Source: Escherichia boydii
GTDB taxonomy: Bacteria > Pseudomonadota > Gammaproteobacteria > Enterobacterales > Enterobacteriaceae
NCBI GenBank assembly: GCA_041890495.1
Contig: CP169086.1
Coordinates: 806,001 to 870,000 of the forward strand
Reading direction: 5' to 3'
Length of the DNA: 64,000 bases
This document shows positions 54,185 through 63,976 of this stretch, in pieces. Positions within the stretch are counted from its first letter, which is position 1. Each line of letters begins with the position of its first letter. Position numbers and translations under genes: made by a program. Below the pieces are notes generated by a model. The model made no database searches and was not told the origin of the DNA. It worked only from the letters and a program-made list of their open reading frames with translations.

Positions 54185-54904
54185 ATGGTCATTAAGGCGC
54201 AAAGCCCGGCGGGTTTCGCGGAAGAGTACATTATTGAAAGTATCTGGAATAACCGCTTCCCTCCCGGGACTATTTTGCCCGCAGAACGTGAACTTTCAGA
54301 ATTAATTGGCGTAACGCGTACTACGTTACGTGAAGTGTTACAGCGTCTGGCACGAGATGGCTGGTTGACCATTCAACATGGCAAGCCGACGAAGGTGAAT
54401 AATTTCTGGGAAACTTCCGGTTTAAATATCCTTGAAACACTGGCGCGACTGGATCACGAAAGTGTGCCGCAGCTTATTGATAATTTGCTGTCGGTGCGTA
54501 CCAATATTTCCACTATTTTTATTCGCACCGCGTTTCGTCAGCATCCCGATAAAGCGCAGGAAGTGCTGGCTACCGCTAATGAAGTGGCCGATCACGCCGA
54601 TGCCTTTGCCGAGCTGGATTACAACATATTCCGCGGCCTGGCGTTTGCTTCCGGCAACCCGATTTACGGTCTGATTCTTAACGGGATGAAAGGGCTGTAT
54701 ACGCGTATTGGTCGTCACTATTTCGCCAATCCGGAAGCGCGCAGTCTGGCGCTGGGCTTCTACCACAAACTGTCGGCGTTGTGCAGTGAAGGCGCGCACG
54801 ATCAGGTGTACGAAACAGTGCGTCGCTATGGGCATGAGAGTGGCGAGATTTGGCACCGGATGCAGAAAAATCTGCCGGGTGATTTAGCCATTCAGGGGCG
54901 ATAA
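54185..54904 (+). CDS. fadR: Fatty-acid metabolism regulator FadR
   Basis: 239 residues from ATG 54185, identical to K-12 FadR. GntR-type winged helix-turn-helix ([20 protein letters not shown]) and a C-terminal FCD-like acyl-CoA-binding domain. Represses fad genes such as fadD and activates fabA/fabB. The frame is open further upstream but the upstream part is the promoter. Confidence 0.98.
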
Positions 54905-54923
54905 TCCCTTCCGTTTAAAGAGC

Positions 54924-54948
54924 AAACCCCTCAAACGAGGGGTTTTTT
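54924..54948. terminator. fadR/ycgB terminator
   Basis: Stem AAACCCCTC / GAGGGGTTT with an AAAC loop and T6, between convergent fadR and ycgB. Confidence 0.88.
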
Positions 54949-54955
54949 GTTGTTT

Positions 54956-56488
54956 TTACAGATTTCCCATTCTTGGCGGGCAACGTTCCAGCAACTCGAT
55001 GCTGCCGTCTTCGTTTTGCTGTTCGAGCATCACATCAAATCCCCACAGGCGATGCACATGCTTCAGCACTTCTTTGCGCCCCCGATCCAGCGGTGCGCGA
55101 TTATGTGGAATGTAACGCAGCGTCAGCGAACGGTCGCCGCGCAAATCCACGTTCCAGATCTGAATATTCGGCTCCAGATTACTTAAGTTATATTGCGACG
55201 ATAACCGGTTACGGATCTCCCGATAACCTTCTTCATTATGAATAGCGGAAATCTCCAGATAATTATGCCGATCATCATCCAGCACGGTGAAGAAGCGGAA
55301 ATCACGCATCACTTTCGGTGACAGAAACTGGCTGATAAAACTCTCATCTTTGAAATCACGCATCGCGAAATGCAGCGTTTCCAGCCAGTCGGAACCGGCG
55401 ATATCCGGGAACCAGTATTTGTCTTCTTCCGTTGGCGACTGACAAATCCGTTTAATATCCTGGAACATGGCGAACCCGAGGGCATACGGGTTGATGCCGC
55501 TGTACCACGGGCTGTTATAGGGGGGCTGGAAGACCACATTGGTGTGGCTGTGCAAAAACTCCAGCATAAAACGTTCCGTTACTTTCCCTTCATCATACAG
55601 ATGGTTAAGGATGGTATAGTGCCAGAAGGTCGCCCAGCCTTCGTTCATCACCTGAGTCTGTTTTTGCGGATAAAAATACTGGCTCACCTTACGCACAATA
55701 CGCAGGATTTCACGCTGCCATGATTCCAGCAGTGGCGCATTTTTCTCCATAAAATAGAGCAGGTTTTCTTGTGGTTCGGACGGATAGCGGCGCGCTTCAG
55801 CAACCGTTTTCTCTTCCTCGCGCTTCGGCAGGGTACGCCAGAGCATATTGACCTGACTTTGTAGATACTCTTCGCGACTTTTCTGCCGGGCTTTCTCTTC
55901 TTGCAGCGAGATTTTTTGCGGGCGTTTGTACCGGTCCACGCCGTAGTTCATCAGCGCGTGGCACGAGTCCAGAAGCCGTTCTACTTCATCAACGCCATAA
56001 CGTTCTTCGCACTCGGTAATATATTTACGGGCAAAAATCAGATAATCGACAATCGAACTGGCGTCGGTCCAACTGCGGAATAAGTAATTGTTTTTAAAGA
56101 AAGAGTTATGCCCATAGCAGGCGTGTGCCATCACCAGCGCCTGCATGGTAATGGTGTTCTCTTCCATCAGGTAAGCGATACACGGGTTAGAGTTAATGAC
56201 GATTTCATAGGCCAGTCCTTGCTGACCGTGCTTATACAGCCGTTCAGTCTCGATAAACTTTTTACCGAATGACCAGTGCGGATAGTTAATTGGCATGCCG
56301 ACGCTGGAGTAGGCATCCATCATCTGTTCTGAGGTTATCACTTCAATCTGGTGCGGGTAGGTATCCAGCCGGTAGAGTTTCGCCACCCGGTCTATCTCTG
56401 CCAGATAAACATCCAGCAGGTCGAACGTCCAGTCGGGTCCATCGCTCAAACGTGTGGTGTCCTTATTCATAGAATCGATCGTCGCCAT
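54956..56488 (-). CDS. ycgB: YcgB, SpoVR-family protein
   Basis: 510 residues, identical to K-12 YcgB. SpoVR domain with the NEGWATFWHYTI motif and conserved HACYGHNSFFKNN. Sigma-S-dependent in E. coli and often linked with yeaG/yeaH kinase genes elsewhere; recent work ties it to stationary-phase and D-amino-acid-related adaptation, but its activity is unknown. Confidence 0.95.
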   Translation of the reverse strand: MATIDSMNKDTTRLSDGPDWTFDLLDVYLAEIDRVAKLYRLDTYPHQIEVITSEQMMDAYSSVGMPINYPHWSFGKKFIETERLYKHGQQGLAYEIVINSNPCIAYLMEENTITMQALVMAHACYGHNSFFKNNYLFRSWTDASSIVDYLIFARKYITECEERYGVDEVERLLDSCHALMNYGVDRYKRPQKISLQEEKARQKSREEYLQSQVNMLWRTLPKREEEKTVAEARRYPSEPQENLLYFMEKNAPLLESWQREILRIVRKVSQYFYPQKQTQVMNEGWATFWHYTILNHLYDEGKVTERFMLEFLHSHTNVVFQPPYNSPWYSGINPYALGFAMFQDIKRICQSPTEEDKYWFPDIAGSDWLETLHFAMRDFKDESFISQFLSPKVMRDFRFFTVLDDDRHNYLEISAIHNEEGYREIRNRLSSQYNLSNLEPNIQIWNVDLRGDRSLTLRYIPHNRAPLDRGRKEVLKHVHRLWGFDVMLEQQNEDGSIELLERCPPRMGNL

Positions 56489-56704
56489 ACGCGCACCTCA
56501 TTGTTGTCGGCGCTCTCTGTGTGGAGCACCTCATTTCAAGCATAGAACACCTGTTAAAAACCGCGTCGCCGGAGAATTTTTTTCTTTGCGATTTCTTATT
56601 ATCAGAGTGCCACTAATCCGCTTCTGAACGGAATTTTATGCTGGATAAAAAGGGCGTTCAGCAGGAGATACTAAAGACGCCATATTGCCGCAGAGTCAGG
56701 GAGA

Positions 56705-56720
56705 TGTGAGCCAGCTCACC
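56705..56720 (+). promoter_or_regulatory. CRP site in the dadAX promoter region
   Basis: TGTGAGCCAGCTCACC is TGTGA-N6-TCACC, one base from the ideal CRP half-site pair, ~98 bp before dadA. dadAX is cAMP-CRP- and Lrp-controlled in E. coli. The 56489-56817 gap holds no other gene. Confidence 0.8.
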
Positions 56721-56817
56721 ATAAAAAAGCTGTATGTTGAATAATATTTTCAACTGAGTTATCAAGATGTAATTAGATTATTATTCTTTTACTGTATCTA
56801 CCGTTATCGGAGTGGCT

Positions 56818-58116
56818 ATGCGAGTTGTCATACTGGGAAGTGGTGTGGTAGGCGTTGCCAGCGCCTGGTACTTAAATCAGGCAGGACATGAGGTCACCGT
56901 CATTGATCGGGAGCCGGGGGCCGCCCTGGAAACCAGCGCCGCGAATGCCGGGCAAATCTCCCCCGGATATGCTGCACCGTGGGCGGCACCAGGTGTGCCT
57001 TTAAAAGCGATCAAATGGATGTTCCAGCGCCATGCGCCGCTGGCAGTTCGTCTCGACGGTACGCAGTTCCAGTTGAAATGGATGTGGCAAATGTTACGTA
57101 ACTGCGACACCAGCCACTACATGGAAAACAAAGGGCGGATGGTGCGTCTGGCGGAATACAGCCGTGATTGCCTGAAAGCATTGCGCGCCGAAACCAATAT
57201 TCAGTATGAAGGGCGTCAGGGTGGGACGCTGCAACTGTTCCGTACCGAACAACAGTATGAAAATGCGACCCGCGATATCGCCGTGCTGGAAGATGCCGGC
57301 GTACCGTATCAGCTGCTGGAATCCAGCCGCCTGGCGGAAGTGGAGCCCGCGCTGGCAGAAGTGGCGCACAAACTGACGGGCGGCCTGCAGTTACCCAATG
57401 ATGAAACCGGAGACTGCCAGCTATTTACCCAGAATCTGGCGCGGATGGCGGAGCAGGCGGGGGTTAAATTCCGCTTTAATACGCCCGTTGACCAACTGCT
57501 TTGCGACGGCGAGCAAATCTACGGCGTGAAGTGTGGCGATGAAGTGATTAAGGCCGATGCGTATGTGATGGCGTTTGGTTCTTACTCGACGGCGATGCTC
57601 AAAGGCATTGTTGATATTCCGGTGTATCCGCTGAAAGGCTACTCGCTGACTATTCCAATTGCGCAGGAAGATGGTGCGCCAGTATCCACCATTCTTGATG
57701 AAACCTACAAAATCGCCATTACCCGTTTCGATAACCGCATTCGTGTTGGCGGAATGGCGGAAATTGTTGGTTTTAACACCGAGCTGTTGCAACCGCGTCG
57801 TGAAACGCTGGAGATGGTGGTTCGCGATCTCTATCCACGCGGCGGTCATGTCGAGCAGGCGACTTTCTGGACGGGTCTGCGCCCGATGACGCCAGACGGC
57901 ACGCCGGTTGTCGGGCGTACACGCTTTAAAAATCTGTGGCTGAATACCGGTCACGGTACGCTCGGCTGGACGATGGCTTGTGGTTCCGGTCAGTTGTTAA
58001 GCGATCTGCTCTCTGGTCGCACGCCAGCGATCCCATATGAGGATCTAAGCGTAGCGCGCTATCAATCGGGGTTTACGCCGTCGCGTCCACAGCACCTGCA
58101 CGGCGCGCATAGCTAA
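56818..58116 (+). CDS. dadA: D-amino acid dehydrogenase small subunit
   Basis: 432 residues from the ATG at 56818 (CGGAGTGGCT upstream). FAD-binding GSGVVGVASAWYL at the N-terminus, and C-terminal GHGTLGWTMACGSG. Oxidises D-alanine to pyruvate at the inner membrane, feeding electrons to quinone. The protein matches K-12 until about ARYQSGFTPSRPQHLHGAHS, where the end resembles the type B relatives. Ten bases separate it from dadX. Confidence 0.97.
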   Translation: MRVVILGSGVVGVASAWYLNQAGHEVTVIDREPGAALETSAANAGQISPGYAAPWAAPGVPLKAIKWMFQRHAPLAVRLDGTQFQLKWMWQMLRNCDTSHYMENKGRMVRLAEYSRDCLKALRAETNIQYEGRQGGTLQLFRTEQQYENATRDIAVLEDAGVPYQLLESSRLAEVEPALAEVAHKLTGGLQLPNDETGDCQLFTQNLARMAEQAGVKFRFNTPVDQLLCDGEQIYGVKCGDEVIKADAYVMAFGSYSTAMLKGIVDIPVYPLKGYSLTIPIAQEDGAPVSTILDETYKIAITRFDNRIRVGGMAEIVGFNTELLQPRRETLEMVVRDLYPRGGHVEQATFWTGLRPMTPDGTPVVGRTRFKNLWLNTGHGTLGWTMACGSGQLLSDLLSGRTPAIPYEDLSVARYQSGFTPSRPQHLHGAHS

Positions 58117-58125
58117 GGAGTTGTC

Positions 58126-59196
58126 ATGTCCCGTCCTGTTCTGGCCCAGCTGAACCTGCAGGCCCTGAAGGATAATCTGCAAATTGTTCGACGGGCGGCG
58201 CCTGGCGCACGCGTGTGGTCGGTGGTGAAAGCGAATGCCTACGGCCACGGCATTGACCGTATCTGGAGCGCGCTGAGCGCCACCGACGGCTTTGCGCTGC
58301 TGAATCTGGAAGAGGCCATTCTGCTGCGCGAGCGCGGCTGGAAAGGGCCGATACTGCTTCTGGAGGGCTTCTTCCACGCCGACGATCTGCCTCTGCTCGA
58401 CAAGTACCGTCTGACCACCAGCGTTCACAGCAACTGGCAGATCAAAGCGATTCAGGATGCGAAGCTCCATGCTCCGCTGGATATCTATCTCAAGGTCAAC
58501 AGCGGTATGAACCGCCTGGGCTTCCAGCCTGAGCGGGTGCATACGGTCTGGCAGCAGCTGCGCGCGCTGAAGAATGTAGGTGAAATGACGCTGATGGCGC
58601 ATTTTGCCGATGCGGAAAAACCGGACGGCATCACAGACGCCATGGTCCGCATCGAGCAGGCGGCAGAAGGGCTGGACTGCCCGCGCTCGCTGTCCAACTC
58701 GGCGGCCACGCTGTGGCATCCCGAGGCGCACTTCAACTGGGTGCGTCCGGGGATCGTTCTGTACGGGGCGTCGCCCTCGGGCCAGTGGCAGGATATCGCC
58801 AACAGCGGCCTGAAGCCGGTCATGACCCTGCGCAGCGAAATCATTGGCGTGCAGACCCTGAAGGCCGGTGACTCGGTGGGCTACGGCAGCCGTTACCGGG
58901 CAAATGGCGAGCAGCGGATTGGCATCGTGGCGGGCGGTTATGCCGACGGCTACCCGCGCATCGCGCCGACCGGCACGCCGGTCTGGGTCGACGGGGTACG
59001 CACGGGAACGGTGGGCACCGTATCAATGGATATGCTGGCCGTGGATCTTACGCCATGCCCGCAGGCAGGCATCGGTTCGCCGGTCGAGCTGTGGGGTAAC
59101 GAAATCAAAATTGATGACGTGGCGGCCGCAGCGGGCACGGTGGGGTATGAACTGATGTGTGCCCTGGCGCCGAGAGTGCCGGTTGTGACGGTGTAA
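58126..59196 (+). CDS. dadX: Catabolic alanine racemase DadX
   Basis: 356 residues. PLP-Lys35 in VVKANAYGHG; substrate-site motifs NSGMNRLGF, HFNWVRPGI and SMDMLAVDLTP. Converts L-alanine to D-alanine, which DadA oxidises. GGAG site four to six bases before the ATG. Diverged from K-12 and G/C-rich at third positions, in sharp contrast to dadA just upstream. Confidence 0.96.
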   Translation: MSRPVLAQLNLQALKDNLQIVRRAAPGARVWSVVKANAYGHGIDRIWSALSATDGFALLNLEEAILLRERGWKGPILLLEGFFHADDLPLLDKYRLTTSVHSNWQIKAIQDAKLHAPLDIYLKVNSGMNRLGFQPERVHTVWQQLRALKNVGEMTLMAHFADAEKPDGITDAMVRIEQAAEGLDCPRSLSNSAATLWHPEAHFNWVRPGIVLYGASPSGQWQDIANSGLKPVMTLRSEIIGVQTLKAGDSVGYGSRYRANGEQRIGIVAGGYADGYPRIAPTGTPVWVDGVRTGTVGTVSMDMLAVDLTPCPQAGIGSPVELWGNEIKIDDVAAAAGTVGYELMCALAPRVPVVTV

Positions 59197-59205
59197 CGAT
59201 TGTTT

Positions 59206-59281
59206 GCCGGGTGGCGCTAACGCTTACCCGGCCTACTTTCGAGGGTTTTTTAGGCCGGGTAAGGCGAAGCCGCCACCCGGC
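59206..59281. repeat. REP/BIME pair between dadX and cvrA
   Basis: Two inverted REP units: GCCGGGTGGCGCTAACGCTT.. ending CGGCCTAC (59206-59236) and TAGGCCGGGTAAGGCGAAGC.. ending CACCCGGC (59251-59281), separated by a 14-base T-rich spacer. Confidence 0.88.
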
Positions 59282-59287
59282 AAAACG

Positions 59288-61021
59288 CTACTCCGCTTCC
59301 TCTTCCATCGGCCTCAAACCGACTTTCCGCACCGCGTTATCTTCTTTCTCGGCCACCGTCCAGATCATCCCGGCAAACTCTACCTGGTCACCGACAACCG
59401 GTGCCGCGCCTAACAACTGCTGGACAATTTCACCCAGCGTTTGCTGCTTATCACGATATTCTCGCCCGTCTTCCAGGCCATATATCAGCGCAACATCAGC
59501 ATATTTGGCGCTGGCTTCGAGAATGAAATCACCAAAGAAGCGTTGATCCAGCGCGACCGGCGGCGACTGGCTGAACAGTTTACCGAGCGCCGGAAGATCG
59601 CGTTCCCGACCAATTACACACAACACATCGCCTTCGCGCAGTCGGGTGCTGCCGGTAGGATGAAGCAACTGGTTATCACGAAACAGTGCCGCAATACGCG
59701 TCTCTTTTGGCATATGCAAATCGCGCAGTGCCGCGCCCACGCACCATTTATCGGCACTCAATTGATAAACAAACTGCTCCCACGGATTTTCCGGATGAAT
59801 ATCCAGGCCAACGCGTGACACCGGACGTCCCACTGGCGGAACCACCACTTTGGCTTTTTTAGCCGCCCACGAGAGTGATGTTCCCTGCAAGAGCAGTGAA
59901 ACCAGAACCACAAAGAAGGCGACATTAAAGAACAGACGTGCATTCTCCAGCCCCGCCATCATCGGGAACACGGCCAGGATGATTGGCACCGCGCCGCGTA
60001 ATCCTACCCAGCTGATAAACACGCGCTCACGCAGATTGAAACCGCGGAAGGGGAGCAATCCAGCAAATACCGAAAGGGGACGGGCGAAGAATATCATCCA
60101 TGCGGACAAAATGAGCGCCGGAATGGCAATAGGCAGCAGATCGCTTGGGTTAACCAACAGCCCCAGCACCAGGAACATGGCGATTTGCGCCAGCCAGGCG
60201 AGGCCGTCGAAATTTTGCAGGATGCCGTAGCGGTTGCGAATAGGGCGATTACCCAGCAGAAAACCGCACAGATACACCGCCAGAATACCGCTACCTTCCA
60301 GCGCAGTAGTTAATGAGAAAATCAGAATACCGCCACTTAATGCCAGCAATGGATATAATCCGGCGGGCAGGGCGATGCGGTTGATCATTTGCAGTAGTAA
60401 ATAACCGCCGCCAAGACCTATTACAATGCCCAGACCAAATTGTTGCAGAATATCGACAATGAACATCCAGCTAATATTGCTCTCATGATGCTGGATCATC
60501 GCAATTAGGGTAATCGTCAGAAAGACCGCCATTGGATCATTACTGCCGGATTCAATTTCCAGCGTCGAGCCAACACGTTCGTTAAGCCCCTTACCACCCA
60601 GCAGAGAAAAGACCGCTGCAGCATCGGTAGAGCCGACGATAGCGCCGATTAATAAGCCTTCAATCAAATCAAGATTAAACAGCCACGCCGCCATCATGCC
60701 GGTTAAACCAGAGGTGATAAGCACGCCCAGCGTCGCCAGCGACAGTGCCGGTCCTAACGCCACACGAAAGGAACTGGCCTGAGTGCGCATCCCGCCGTCG
60801 AGCAAAATAATCGCCAGTGCCAGGTTACTTACCATGTAGGCGAAGGGGTAATTATCAAACGGGATACCGCCGACGCCATCGACTCCTGCCAGCATGCCGA
60901 TCGCCAGAAAAATAACCAGAATAGGAATGCCAAGACGGGAAGAAAATGAACTAAGTAATATACTGCTGGTGACAAGGATGGATCCTAAGATGAAAAGGCT
61001 AATTATTGTTGTGGCATCCAA
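59288..61021 (-). CDS. cvrA: K+/H+ antiporter CvrA (NhaP2)
   Basis: 577 residues. CPA1 antiporter membrane domain (residues ~1-390, 12-13 helices, GSNDPMAVFLT ion motif), then a TrkA-C-like domain and a CorC/HlyC-type domain. Almost identical to K-12 apart from the final ~15 residues (NAVRKVGLRPMEEEAE against NEVLKIGVRVAEEEAES), so a change of sequence type occurs at about 59340. Needed for growth at low osmolarity. Confidence 0.95.
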   Translation of the reverse strand: MDATTIISLFILGSILVTSSILLSSFSSRLGIPILVIFLAIGMLAGVDGVGGIPFDNYPFAYMVSNLALAIILLDGGMRTQASSFRVALGPALSLATLGVLITSGLTGMMAAWLFNLDLIEGLLIGAIVGSTDAAAVFSLLGGKGLNERVGSTLEIESGSNDPMAVFLTITLIAMIQHHESNISWMFIVDILQQFGLGIVIGLGGGYLLLQMINRIALPAGLYPLLALSGGILIFSLTTALEGSGILAVYLCGFLLGNRPIRNRYGILQNFDGLAWLAQIAMFLVLGLLVNPSDLLPIAIPALILSAWMIFFARPLSVFAGLLPFRGFNLRERVFISWVGLRGAVPIILAVFPMMAGLENARLFFNVAFFVVLVSLLLQGTSLSWAAKKAKVVVPPVGRPVSRVGLDIHPENPWEQFVYQLSADKWCVGAALRDLHMPKETRIAALFRDNQLLHPTGSTRLREGDVLCVIGRERDLPALGKLFSQSPPVALDQRFFGDFILEASAKYADVALIYGLEDGREYRDKQQTLGEIVQQLLGAAPVVGDQVEFAGMIWTVAEKEDNAVRKVGLRPMEEEAE

Positions 61022-61115
61022 CGGTCGGTTACTCCTGATTACGCTGTCTCTTATATAAACCCTACCATATTAGCGGCAGAGACAGCGTTTTACTTAGCCC
61101 TGAAGCGTGATTTTT

Positions 61116-62032
61116 TTACATTTTAAGAACAGGATGACCGCTAATCGTCAACTGAGTGCCTTCCCGGGTGTTATTCAGAATGGCATGTGCGCCCAACGGC
61201 AGCGTAACCGTGCGTTGTTCATGACCAAAATCGAGGCCGGTAATGAGTGGAATCGACAGGCGGGAACGCAAAAACGCGTACACTGACTCCAGGTTGTAAC
61301 CTGCGTCATAATCATTGGGCGTGCTGCCGCTAAAGCTACCGAGAATAATCGCCTTCTGACGTGGCAAAATTCCCGCATGATAGAGCTGCAACAGCATACG
61401 TTCGACCCGGAAAGGGTGCTCGTTAATATCTTCCAGCACCAGAATACCGTTCTCAATTTTTGGCATCCACGGTGTACCGATCAGTGAAATCAGCATCGCA
61501 AGATTGCCTCCCCACAACGTGCCTTCGGCCCGACATGTCGGGCCTTCCCCTTGCCATTCAATGGTGAAGGTTTCATTGCGTAACGCCAGCCAGAAATGGT
61601 GCTCGGTAAAGGCGTTCAGTTCATCCGCGCCAAAGTTTGCTACCAGCATGGGGCCGCTAAAGGTGATGACATTGCCATGCGCCAGAAGACCGCACTGAAT
61701 GGCGGTAAAATCGCTATGTCCGCAAATGAGCAACGGGTCATGTTGTTGGCGAGCCACCAGTGCCTGCCAGTCAATATCTGCCAGTAAACGACTGGCACCG
61801 TAACCGCCGCGTACAGCCAGCACGATGGTGTTGGGGGTAGTCAGTCTGGCAAGGGAATTGAGATCTTCCAGACGCTCTGTTTCCGTACCCGCAAAACGCT
61901 CACAACGACGGGCAATAACCTCGACGTTATTGACCTTGATGCCCCGCGTCGGGTAAGGCGCTGGATACCACGCAGCGCGGCGTGCTGTTTAATGCAGTAA
62001 CCCGATGGGGCAATTAAGTGAAACAGAGACAT
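61116..62032 (-). pseudogene. ldcA: ldcA, murein tetrapeptide L,D-carboxypeptidase, broken by two 1-base insertions
   Basis: LdcA removes the terminal D-Ala from cytoplasmic muropeptides during cell-wall recycling (family S66; nucleophile Ser in CGHSDFTAIQ). E. coli LdcA is 304 residues (915 bp). Here the locus is 917 bp. The start MSLFHLIAPSGYCIKQHAAL is normal, then ACCGACGCGGGGCATCAG is replaced by ACCCGACGCGGGGCATCAAG: an extra C near 61949 and an extra A near 61936. This shifts the frame until stop; the correct reading resumes in a third frame from at least codon ~70 (MLAVRGGYGASRLL). Otherwise K-12-like. Errors rather than real loss are suspected. Confidence 0.88.
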
Positions 62033-62131
62033 GGCAATTCCTTGCTGACAACAGAAACGAAATGTATATCATGCCGCTTAGGTGTGCCGTTGTCACCTCA
62101 ACGGCGATTCCAGGCTATAAGGATAGAAGAA

Positions 62132-62743
62132 GTGAAATTGAGATGGTTTGCCTTTTTGATTGTGTTTATAGCGGGTTGTTCATCAAAGCATGACTATACG
62201 AACCCGCCGTGGAACGCGAAAGTTCCGGTGCAACGTGCGATGCAGTGGATGCCGATCAGTGAACAAGCCGGGAAAGCCTGGGGCGTCAGCCCGCGTCTCA
62301 TCACGGCGATCATTGCGGTGGAGTCCGGCGGTAACCCCACGCTTGTCAGCAAATCCAACGCGGTGGGGCTGATGCAGCTTAAAGCGTCAACGGCGGGGAG
62401 AGAGGTTTACCGCTATATGGGCTGGAGCGGCCAGCCGTCGACCAGCGAGCTGAAGAACCCGGAACGCAACATTTCAATGGGCACGGCCTACCTGAGCATC
62501 ATGGAGCATGGCGTACTGAAGGGCATTAAGGATCCGGAGGTGATGCAGTACGCGCTGGTGGTCTCTTACGTCAACGGTGCCGGCGCGTTGCTGAGAACCT
62601 TCTCCTCTGACCGCAAAGAGGCGATAGAAGAGATTAACGGCATGGACAAAGACGAATTCTTTGAACATGTGGCGAAAAATCACCCGGCACCACAGGCGCC
62701 TCGTTATATCTGGAAAGTACAGAAAGCGATGGATGCCATGTAA
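62132..62743 (+). CDS. emtA: Endolytic lytic transglycosylase EmtA (MltE)
   Basis: 203 residues from the GTG at 62132, the E. coli length; the longer in-frame start is not conserved. Signal peptide with lipobox VFIAGC, outer-membrane lipoprotein. SLT/goose-type fold: catalytic Glu in IIAVESGGNP, AVGLMQLK, NPERNISMGTAYL. Cuts glycan strands endolytically. The first ~43 residues equal K-12, then it diverges (EQAGKAWGVSPRL). ldcA, a muropeptide recycling gene, is divergent from it. Confidence 0.95.
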   Translation: MKLRWFAFLIVFIAGCSSKHDYTNPPWNAKVPVQRAMQWMPISEQAGKAWGVSPRLITAIIAVESGGNPTLVSKSNAVGLMQLKASTAGREVYRYMGWSGQPSTSELKNPERNISMGTAYLSIMEHGVLKGIKDPEVMQYALVVSYVNGAGALLRTFSSDRKEAIEEINGMDKDEFFEHVAKNHPAPQAPRYIWKVQKAMDAM

Positions 62744-62781
62744 TGCCGCAGACGGGCGGCGGTCACGCTGCCCGATTTTCC

Positions 62782-63513
62782 TTACAGAACCTTATTTGCG
62801 CGTTCCCGCGCTTCCCGCTCCAGAGAGTAGATAATGCGCTGCAGCTCGCGCTCTGCGCCAGGCCCAACATTCAGGAAACGGAAGCTCAGACGCGGCGTGG
62901 TGATGGTTTCATTTTTGCTGTCCACGACGGTGCGATCGCTGATGGCAATCAGCTGTGCATCGAAATAAAAGCGACCCCAGCCCCCCATATCCAGTTCAAT
63001 TTGCGTAAACCTCATGCCCTCTACCAGTCCGTCAGGTTTAGGCGTATCCATCAGTGCGCCCATGCCGCCCAGCGACAGGTCGAAGAGGCGAAAGCGGATC
63101 TCTTTTTTGTCCGGCATTTTGGCCTTGCAGAAGTAAGCGGGATGAAGCGGGGCGTTGATGCGGAAATATTCGCGACGCTGGACAAACCAGAGGTTGGTGG
63201 GAAGAGGGGTAGCAAAAGCAGGGAGTCCCTGGTATTCGCTCATTTCCAGCCGCGACAGGACAAACTCCACTTTGGCACCCTGCGTTTCGGCCATCACCGC
63301 GACATTTTCCGCTTTCAACGCCGCGCGGTTTTCATACTCCTGACTGCCTAAATCAATCACCAGCCGCTCCTGCGAGGCGTCAAGGATCTTGCTGATGAAC
63401 TGATTATTCGACCAGCTGATGCGCAGCGGCACTTCACCTTTTTGCAGGTCGCGTAATACCCCTAATACAGCCAGCGGATTTTGCTTGAGGAACTGCTCAC
63501 TGTAATGACTCAC
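62782..63513 (-). CDS. ycgR: Flagellar brake protein YcgR (PilZ)
   Basis: 243 residues. N-terminal YcgR domain (residues ~1-110) and C-terminal PilZ domain; c-di-GMP motifs RREYFR (RxxxR) near 113-118 and DLSLGGMG. Binds the flagellar motor switch to slow motility when c-di-GMP is high, counteracted by EAL phosphodiesterases such as YoaD. Type B sequence. Confidence 0.95.
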   Translation of the reverse strand: MSHYSEQFLKQNPLAVLGVLRDLQKGEVPLRISWSNNQFISKILDASQERLVIDLGSQEYENRAALKAENVAVMAETQGAKVEFVLSRLEMSEYQGLPAFATPLPTNLWFVQRREYFRINAPLHPAYFCKAKMPDKKEIRFRLFDLSLGGMGALMDTPKPDGLVEGMRFTQIELDMGGWGRFYFDAQLIAISDRTVVDSKNETITTPRLSFRFLNVGPGAERELQRIIYSLEREARERANKVL

Positions 63514-63721
63514 GCCGGATGGCTCCTTGATTGATGACAGACTGTCTTAGCGTTATCGGCAATCTGCGATGAAACTTAATACAAACCGGTGAGTTTTTTT
63601 TGCCTGTTTACGCAAAGATAAGTCGGTGAGATGAAAATGGTTTTCCTGCGATGACCTATACTTAAGTTAGCTGTGCAGAAGGTTTTCTGCGCACGCGTTA
63701 AACCTGCAAGAGGGCATCGCT

Positions 63722-63976
63722 ATGGGTATCATCGCCTGGATTATCTTTGGTCTTATTGCTGGCGCTATCGCTAAACTGATCATGCCGGGAAACGATGGTG
63801 GCGGCTTTATTTTGACCTGTGTACTCGGGGTCGTTGGTGCGGTTGTGGGCGGCTGGCTGGCGACGATGTTTGGTTTTGGAGGCAACATAAGTGGTTTCGA
63901 CCTGCACAGTTTTCTGGTCGCTGTCGTCGGTGCCATTGTGGTGCTGGGCATATTCAGGTTACTGCGACGAGCATAA
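63722..63976 (+). CDS. ymgE: YmgE, GlsB/YeaQ/YmgE-family small membrane protein
   Basis: 84 residues with three hydrophobic, glycine-rich helices (WIIFGLIAGAIAKLIMPG, GGFILTCVLGVVGAVVGGWL, SFLVAVVGAIVVLGIF). Transglycosylase-associated protein family, stress-induced. Preceded by GCAAGAGGGCATCGCT. The final 24 bases of the window hold nothing identifiable. Confidence 0.93.
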   Translation: MGIIAWIIFGLIAGAIAKLIMPGNDGGGFILTCVLGVVGAVVGGWLATMFGFGGNISGFDLHSFLVAVVGAIVVLGIFRLLRRA

